64,000 nt of DNA, taken from NCBI GenBank assembly GCA_029204225.1, contig CM055096.1:74933521-74997520 (forward strand). Direction: 5' to 3'. Below are positions 57,161 to 64,000 of this stretch, in pieces (within the stretch, counting starts at the first letter, position 1; the number at the start of each line of letters is the position of its first letter). The notes under the pieces were generated by a model. It was not told the origin of the DNA, did no database searches, and was given only the letters and a program-made list of their open reading frames with translations. The stretch is from Diphasiastrum complanatum (taxonomy: Eukaryota; Streptophyta; Lycopodiopsida; Lycopodiales; Lycopodiaceae). Made by a program: the position numbers and the translations under genes.

Positions 57161-58120
57161 ATGGATCTACCTTCTAGTTCTTCTGTCATCGAGAGACTCG
57201 ATGGAAGTAACTACTATTTTTAGAAGTTCAAAATGAAGACCGTATTATTAGCCAAGGAATTGTGGGATGTTGGTGACGGCACAGAACTGAAGCTAGAAGG
57301 TGAAGCAGTTGCTATCACCAAATGGAGACTAAAGGATGGCAAGGCATTTGCTTACATCATTCTCAACATCAGAGACACCCAAACCAGTCATATAAGAGTT
57401 GCTCAAACTGTTAAGAATGCACGAGACATTTTAGCAACTCTCTATGATATCAAGGATCTCACCTCTAAACTCCATTTAAGAAAGACATTTTTCTCCTTGA
57501 GAATGATTGAGGGAACAAGTGTTTCGAGTCATCTCAACACTTTTCAAAATCTCATGGAGCAAATGAATTCAACTGGCTCATAAAGTCAAAACTCCGATGT
57601 TGTGATGATTCTATTATCGAGTTTGCCTGAAGCTTATGAAAATTGAGTAATGACAATTTTGATCCAGGAGCACCTAACTAATTCTATCAAGAGTAATTTC
57701 ACTTCTTTTACAAGAAGAAATCAGGAGATCAGCCTCCTCAAGCTCAGGATCAAATCCACGAGTATTATAATTATATTTCAAAAATCAAAAGTTTAGATCA
57801 AACAGATCTACATAGTTAGATTATTCTGACAAAAAGTGCAACTTGTTGTTTGGTTCAAATTTCGACTCCTATTCGAATTTTAACTCAAGTTCGAATTCTG
57901 GCTCAGGTTCAAGTTCGAATTCTTCTTCATCATTCTAGCCAAAGCATAATCTATTCTTCAACTACTGTAAGAGAATTGGCCATCTTATCAGGGACTACAG
58001 AACTTTAAAATTCAACAATGAGAAAAAGCAACAGTTCCAACAACAAGCAAATTCTGCTTCAGCCAGATTTTTGATCCAGCAACAAAATGAAGATGAAGCA
58101 GCCTTCTTGACCAAGGTCGG
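57161..58120 (+). pseudogene. Ty1/copia gag, truncated element
   Basis: ATG 57161 gives MDLPSSSSVIERLDGSNYYF, then a TAG (57221-57223) where Trp is expected, then LLAKELWDVGDGTELKLEGE, WRLKDGKAFAYIILNIRDTQ and SSHLNTFQNLMEQMN. A Gly/Ser-rich tract leads to a damaged zinc knuckle (FNYCKRIGHLIRDYRTLK, two Cys lost) and EDEAAFLTKVGE. It is the same family as the gag at 15820-16143. The coding sequence ends before the protease; pol is missing. Confidence 0.88.
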
Positions 58121-58137
58121 AGAAAATCAGGATGTAA

Positions 58138-58350
58138 TGTCGTGGCCACCACTAGACTCTTCAGTTCTCACTACTTCATGATAAATACTTGGTGGATACC
58201 TTTTTTGAAACTCCAAAAATTCTTTTTCACTCGGCAAGGTTTCAGAATAAGCATTGTATTTTTCCGTCATGGCATTTAATGCCTCCTTGCCAGATTTCTA
58301 GTTGCCATCCGTCACAATAGCAATCTCGGGCTTGACATCATCATAATCAT
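58138..58350 (-). pseudogene. Unrecognised coding-like fragment
   Basis: The minus strand reads DDVKPEIAIVTDGN, a TAG, then KSGKEALNAMTEKYNAYSE and KEFLEFQKRYPPSIYHEVV in one frame. It looks like conserved protein rather than noise, but I do not recognise the family. It is wedged between a plus-strand copia gag and a minus-strand copia RT, so it may be a captured exon or part of another element. Confidence 0.35.
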
Positions 58351-58429
58351 AATCAATAATATTAGAAAATTTTAACAATTATTTTGAAAAAATCGATTAG
58401 AATTCATCTTCTCTCAAATCAAACATCCT

Positions 58430-59660
58430 TTGCAAATTTCAATGTCTTCAAGCATCCTACGTAACCAAATTGCTTCTTGCAAGGCTGAATATAATGTCTT
58501 ATATTCAACTTCCATAGTGGAAAGAGCAATTGTTTAATGTTTCTTACTAGACTATGAAAAAACACCATTGCCAAAATGAAAGAATTAACATGTGGTGGAT
58601 CTTTGTTTTTCTATGCCTCCTGTCGAAGCCCCGTAATACTAGTAAAGTTTGATGCCTCTTATACATCAATCCAAAAGTAGTTGTGCCCTTAACGTAGTGA
58701 AAAATTCTTTTCGTGGCTTTCCAATATATCTCCCTAGGTGTCACCATAAATTGGCTTACATCATAACTTATGTTAGGACAAGTAATAGTAAGATAGATCA
58801 AGCATCCAATTAATTGACAAAATAAAGTAGCATTAACTGGCTCATTCTCATCCTCATTAGATAGCTTCTTTCCAATCTCAACTAGTGTAGAAATTGTCTT
58901 GCTATCACACATTTTGAAGCACTTGAGAATCTCAATGGCATATACTTCATGTGTGTAAGTGCAATACCACCATCTTTTTGTTAGACTTTTATTCCAAGGC
59001 AATAATGCATCAACCCTAAGTTTGTCATGTCAAAGTTGAAAGACAGATTCGTCTTTATTGCTTATTGCCTTGATGAGATCCTTATTATTACTAGTGATTA
59101 TGAGATCATCAACATATGCCACTATCAGGGTGATGCTAGAGTCACATGAAAAATAGTAGATATTCATCACAATGCACATCAAATCTCTAGATAAGAGGTA
59201 TTTATCAAAGTGACTATACCAAACATGTGGTGCTTGTTTCAAACCATACAAATCTTTTTTTAGTTTGCAAACATTTTTTTCATTGCCTCGTATCACAAAG
59301 CCACTTGGTTGTTGCATATACACTTCTTTCTCAATTTCTCCATTTAGGAATGCGGACTTTATGTCCATCTACTGTAGATTCCATCCAAACATTGTTGCCA
59401 ATATGATGATTATGCGAAGCATATTTCATTTGACCACCCAAAAAAAAAAAAAAGTCTCCTTCTAATCTATGTCTTTGCTTTGCACGTACCCTGTCAGTAT
59501 AAGCCTTGCTTTCACAAGGGTTCCATCAACATTGTACTTTGTTTTATACACTCATTTGTTACCAATGTGTTTAAGAAGATCCACTATTTCCCCAAGTACC
59601 ATGGCGTTTGATATAATCCATCTCGTCCTACATCGCTATTTGCCAAATTTTTTCATGTTT
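58430..59660 (-). pseudogene. Ty1/copia RT and RNase H fragment
   Basis: On the minus strand: YKTKYNVDGTLVKARLILTG, MDIKSAFLNGEIEKEVYMQQ, VCKLKKDLYGLKQAPHVWYS and an intact catalytic VAYVDDLIITSNN (near 59100), then LFCQLIGCLIYLTITCPNIS and WKATKRIFHYVKGTTTFGLM, ending with LSTMEVEYKTLYSALQEAIW at about 58450-58520. Frames break between blocks and part of RNase H is missing. No LTR is found next to it. Confidence 0.88.
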
Positions 59661-59969
59661 GGCCTCCTCAAAACATAATGGTTCTTTTTATTTGATCATC
59701 TTAGTCATAAGTGCTAAATTTGTCTGATATTTGTCAAGTTCTTTTCTCTCATATATAGATCACCATAACTCTCCATATTTGCTAGATTTCACTACCTCAT
59801 GAGAAATAATGGTTGATTAGCTCTCAATGGGCTCAAATGTTAATATGGGACCCAATTAGTTTAAAATGAATTAAATCTAAAAAAAAACTGTGCAACTCAA
59901 ATTATTATGGCCAATGGTTTTGGGACACTCAAACCCTAACCCTAGTATTACCTACGAAAGGCCATGTGA

Positions 59970-59973
<4 letters not shown>

Positions 59974-60047
<74 letters not shown>
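59974..60047. repeat. (GA)n microsatellite
   Basis: An uninterrupted GA run of about 37 units. The Arg-Glu frame across it is an artefact. Confidence 0.97.
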
Positions 60048-60049
<2 letters not shown>

Positions 60050-60828
60050 TTTATTCACCCATCTTTTACTTGCCGATTTAAATATCTTCTTTCTCATCTT
60101 TTCTTTTTACTAGTGCTCTTTATCTTACCAAATACCCATTGACAATTGTCAAAGGACACCTCAGCAAGTTAAACCAACAACTCACTTCAATACTCGTCAG
60201 ATTAGACATCAATACTCAAATACAGCTTGATTTTGTTTGCCTTTTTGCCAATGGTCTATAAGCATCATTTCCAGTCAATATACTATTTGGTGAGTAAAAT
60301 TGTCATTACTCACACTATTACTCACACTTGTCTATTACTCGTCAATAGAGAAAAATTAAAAATTGTGAAATTGAAATTAATTTGATTGATTACAGGGAAT
60401 TCACTTTATTCTATCATTTTCTCTTTTTGTGTTTTTTCTCTTTTTATTTTAAAACAATGAAAAATCTGAACACATGAAATACAAAAAAGAGTTTTTAGAT
60501 ACATCTAGGTGTATCCAATTAAGGTCTAGTCAGAGGCTTCTAATATGGATCATCACAATCTAGAAGAATCAGTAGACGTGCCGATCATTAGAGAAACTCT
60601 TGACTCCAAAAAGATGTAGTGCATTATGGCACATTGAACCACAAAGCTTTGTATTGCAATATCAAACAATGAATACAATCCATACAATATTTCAAAGCAT
60701 CCTCAAAAAAATTAGAAAAGGGCAATGCTTGACAATGAAGCCAGTTTAGGGACTTTTACTCGCAATGCAAAAATAGTGTACGGTTTAGGGTTCATAGTAC
60801 CCAACAAAACAAAAAAGATTGTTGATTT
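60048..60828. other. Intergenic, no gene seen
   Basis: AT-rich with no recognisable motif on either strand. Confidence 0.5.
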
Positions 60829-61059
60829 TTATGCTATGGTACATGAAGGCAATGCTAACACATGAAAGAGATCCTGCATGCCCAAAATTGGCTGGTGAAT
60901 GAACATATTCTCATTCACATCCAAGCCCTTAACACACAAATAAACAAAGTACAAATGTTTACATGGTAAATATTTTTTCAAAGCCATGTTTCGAGAAAAA
61001 TCTGGACAGGTGCATATTGAGACACGATGGCTATGTGCATATTGAGACATGATAAACAA
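60829..61059 (-). pseudogene. SWIM-type zinc-finger fragment
   Basis: The minus strand reads SICTCPDFSRNMALKKYLPC followed by KHLYFVYL, giving the SWIM pattern C-x-C...C-x-H. SWIM domains occur in MULE/FAR1-type transposases and in some host regulators. No upstream transposase domain is readable, so it is an isolated fragment. A 15-base duplication (GTGCATATTGAGACA twice near 61013-61050) lies at its N-terminal side. Confidence 0.5.
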
Positions 61060-62500
61060 AACCTATATTTGAACTATCAAAACTCTTAATGATATACTCC
61101 TCCTTGTTGTCCCCATTATGTGTGATTACGTCTTGAACATGACATTTTAATGACAATCCTCTCTCTATCCTCTCTTTTGCAGCTCTAGATCATCGTCTCA
61201 TCTAATTGCGTTTGGAAGCTAAGTTAATATGGAGTTTGTGCAAGGTTGTGTTTTATTGGCACCGGTTGTTGTTTGGGCATCATGAGGCATATCCATTTGT
61301 TGAACTGCATCATGACTTACTGCACATGTCTCCAAAATATAGCCACCTCGATTCAACATGTCCACCTCTGGTTGTTGGAGACATGTACCATGTTGGGGAC
61401 GTGCCAAACACCACTGCTCATTTGTGGTGAGATAGTGATGTTCGGATTCAAACTAATTTGTGAGCCCATTTTGATGTTTTTTGGTTCCAAAAAAACTTGA
61501 TGTATTCATTTTCATGGTGTATTCTACACTGTTGGATGAGGGTGTAGGTAGGATGAGGGTGAGGCCCTACCAACACCCTCAGCTAGATTGAGAATACTCT
61601 CCTCCTTAAATGGCTTGCTCTTTCATCCCTAGTGGGGAAGGAGTTTTTGTAATTTCGCTTCAAATATATTTCCCTCCACATATGTATTGAGGTCTGATCT
61701 CTTCTGCAAATATAGATTTGCTTTGAGTTTAACTTGCATTTTCTTGGTTGCATGAAAAAATTTGAATTGTGGTATCCAAAAATATGCACTAACATTCAAT
61801 ATTTCTAAATAGATCTCTGAATTTTATACACTTTATTTGACTTTGACTTTTGATGAATTCTTATAGCTAAACTAGTCATGGCCAAAACATGATATTGACT
61901 TCGTTGTGGCCTTGATCACCAATTGTATACAATGGTTCGGGTCTTTAATGGGTCCTTTCCTTGGATCTTTCCAATAAGAGTTTCAATTTAGAGTCAATGG
62001 GGATGCTCTTAATGAGATTTCGAGGATGTGTTGAATTTGGATAAACAATTTTACCTTTCAAAATAATTGGTATAATTATAATATACTTTATGTGAAAGGA
62101 GTTTCCCATTCTCATGCGTCGATGTAATTTATTTATTATTAAAGTGCCTTTTGACTTGCAACTAAAAATGTCATCTTTATTATACATTTCAATATGGCAA
62201 TGCTTGGCAAAATTTGGTGAAGTTTCAAATTTTACATACATTGGTGTTGCGGCCATTATTACCTAGGGTATAATGATGAAGACTTGATTAATTTTTTTTT
62301 GCAAACAAGATTTGATATTGGTTGTAATTTATAACACTTAGAATGCGTAGGCCTCCGAGATGGAATCTTAAAAAATATGAAGCCTTCATGGATAAAATAT
62401 TGAAACAATTGAGTCCTTATGGATGGGTCCTAAAAAGAGATTTGTTGGGGCCCACATAAATTTAGAGTAAAATTTGTGCATAGCTCAATAATGTGTTTAG
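61060..62500. other. Intergenic, no gene seen
   Basis: Open frames at 61206-61500 and 61945-62256 lack family motifs and have no supporting context. Confidence 0.45.
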
Positions 62501-62507
62501 AGGCGCT

Positions 62508-62690
62508 TAATGATTCGTCCTCTTACCTTGCCACCATAATGGCTTGACAAAAGGGCTTGCAATTTTGTCCCTACCATGAGGGATATAATACTCGTGGTAG
62601 GGATATAATGATTCGTCCTCTTGTCTCACAAATATCTCAACTTGACAAAAGGACTTGCCATTATATCTCTACCATGAGGCCTGATATTTC
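62508..62690. repeat. Direct duplication with an internal 12-bp hairpin
   Basis: Segments starting TAATGATTCGTCCTCTT at about 62508 and 62607 both continue to CTTGACAAAAGG.CTTGC and CTACCATGAGG. Between them CCCTACCATGAG (62569-62580) pairs with CTCGTGGTAGGG (62591-62602) with one mismatch. Confidence 0.75.
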
Positions 62691-62949
62691 ATGTGCATAC
62701 CCACCTTTCAAATTAAAGGGCGTAACATAGCCAATGATGCAATCTCTGCCTCTAAACACATGTTATCAATCTTATTAGTTTTTAGCACACATCCTTCGCG
62801 TGCACGAGGGATATTAGATTCAACATTCAGATTTAGCCACGTTTCCACTGAGGTTAGTTGAGCAATGGTTATTGGACAAGTGGCAGTTTTTCACAGGTGG
62901 CTCACATCCGAATAGGTTAAGATAAAAAAATCTAGGCTAGCCATAGCCC

Positions 62950-62958
62950 TATAATTAA
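62950..62958 (+). promoter_or_regulatory. Candidate TATA box
   Basis: TATAATTAA lies about 170 bases before an ATG with a good splice donor downstream, with a purine-rich leader between. Confidence 0.3.
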
Positions 62959-63120
62959 GGGCAATGGGAGAGTGAGATCAGAAATAAATAGTGGCTGGAA
63001 ATGGCTCATTAGTGAAGAAGGGCTAAGGGAAGGGTAGATAGGAAGGCATCCATCCTCAAGGCAGATAGATAGGAGCAAGGCAGAGAAAGGGAGAGAGGGG
63101 CAAGGCCTCAAGGACTGGGC

Positions 63121-63153
63121 ATGGCGTGGCAGCCTCAAATTCCCCCTCAACAG
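63121..63153 (+). CDS. Possible 5' coding exon of a gene running out of the window
   Basis: ATGGCG begins MAWQPQIPPQQ, followed immediately by CAG|GTGTCT, a good donor with a T-rich start to the intron. Upstream is a GA-rich leader and a TATA-like box. No second exon is recognised before 64000, so this rests only on local signals. The minus-strand frame across it is Leu/Ser-rich and less convincing. Confidence 0.3.
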
Positions 63154-63279
63154 GTGTCTCTTTCTTTCTTTTATTTTGCTATTGCTTTCCTTTTGCAAAT
63201 ACTTGAGATCACTGCCCATTTTAGAGGCAGTGAGTGATCTCCCCTTTGAGGATTAATGAAGCTTTCTTCCGGCAATTTG

Positions 63280-63389
63280 GTTTTGCACAATAACTAGTCA
63301 TCACCAGCCAAAAGATACAGGCAGATCAATTCATGTTTTGCACAATAACTAGTCATCACCAGCCAAAAGATACGGGCAGATCAATTCAT
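63280..63389. repeat. 55-bp exact tandem duplication
   Basis: Units 63280-63334 and 63335-63389 differ at one base (ATACAGG against ATACGGG). It is a recent local duplication. Confidence 0.95.
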
Positions 63390-64000
63390 GTTTTTTAGGT
63401 TTTGTTCAAGTGGGTTACAGTGTGTTTCATGCTGATTTAATCTCTATTGTGGTAATATCTCAGAAAATCGATGGTGGAAGGTAGACATTTTAACTCTGAT
63501 TAAAAGAATGTTTACTGTAACCTACCAGGGTTATGCAACTATGTAATGGTTAACGAGTTATGTAACCCCACCTACAACTTAGTCAAAGGATCCTAAACAA
63601 ATATGTATTTGCCGGCACCTGTCAAGAGAAGATAAGCCCAGGCCATAATCTGGAACCCGGTTGCCACTATGTGGTGGAAAGTTTAATCTTTTACTTAATT
63701 AGCATCCTGCAAGATAGGGTGCAGGTTTAGAATCCTAACCCTAGCTTTAAAAAGCCAACCACCGAGAAGACTGTAAGACACCGCATATGACCATGCATCC
63801 GATTTTGGTTTCTTACTTTGGGAAAGGTTTTGAAGATTATGTTTTGGGATACAAATATTGCTTTTGTAGACATGATGTCCCATGTAAGTCATCATCGGTT
63901 TTTTGGTGAGTCTTCCATCCCACGTTATACCCCACAAATTTCTAAATGTCATTTGGTCTACCTATGCTATTTGAGTCTGATGGGCCTTCAAATCATTCAT
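63390..64000. other. No gene seen to window end
   Basis: If the exon at 63121 is real, this is intron. No other feature is recognised. Confidence 0.4.

Noticed and set aside
60829-61059. Intact FAR1 or MULE transposase gene
   Set aside because: Only the SWIM segment is readable; no DDE catalytic domain or terminal inverted repeats were found nearby.

Overview
The window is nuclear DNA of a flowering plant. It is AT-rich, with intron-containing genes embedded in old, nested LTR retrotransposons. Three host genes can be read exon by exon on the plus strand: a chloroplast oleoyl-ACP thioesterase (FATA, 1740-4535), a NOSIP/CSU1-type RING protein (31530-33617) and a DUF4057 protein (48740-55564). 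A possible 5' exon of a fourth gene lies at 63121-63153. I cannot name the species; GT-AG introns, GA/CT-rich 5' leaders and heavy LTR content fit any angiosperm of moderate genome size. All exon structures were built by eye from splice sites and family resemblance.

1-17.6 kb: a minus-strand Ty1/copia remnant and short tandem repeats, then FATA, an unrecognised minus-strand coding relic (4809-5102), a decayed copia reverse transcriptase (5.7-6.8 kb), and a plus-strand copia 3' end (8.8-9.8 kb) whose 3' LTR (9822-10094, resuming 17107-17550) is split by a near-complete minus-strand copia element (10095-17106). One LTR of that element is itself split by a 1.1-kb insertion (10125-11219).

17.6-30.1 kb: a Ty3/gypsy-rich zone. 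It holds a plus-strand copia tail, a conserved unknown ORF just before an LTR (19062-19886), a long minus-strand gypsy gag-pol (20987-26689) with an intact integrase frame, and a large inverted repeat formed by two LTR-plus-leader units facing each other (27634-29741).

30.1-47.6 kb: the NOSIP gene, then several more retroelement pieces: an LTR-like repeat (38024-38622), a deleted plus-strand gypsy derivative ending in an LTR (38676-40459), and two plus-strand copia bodies (41290-43944 and 44900-46408), the second with an uninterrupted 330-codon gag-protease-integrase frame.

47.6-64 kb: the DUF4057 gene with a dense cluster of ACGTG and CCGTT motifs upstream, a tandem duplication in its second intron, another copia 5' end (56.4-58.1 kb), a minus-strand copia reverse transcriptase (58.4-59.7 kb), a SWIM zinc-finger fragment and tandem repeats. 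I saw no operon, CRISPR array, tRNA, rRNA or clearly novel multigene system. The most notable signals are the converging-LTR palindrome, recurrent Trp-to-stop changes in retroelement copies, the conserved pre-LTR ORF and the modular DUF4057 exons.
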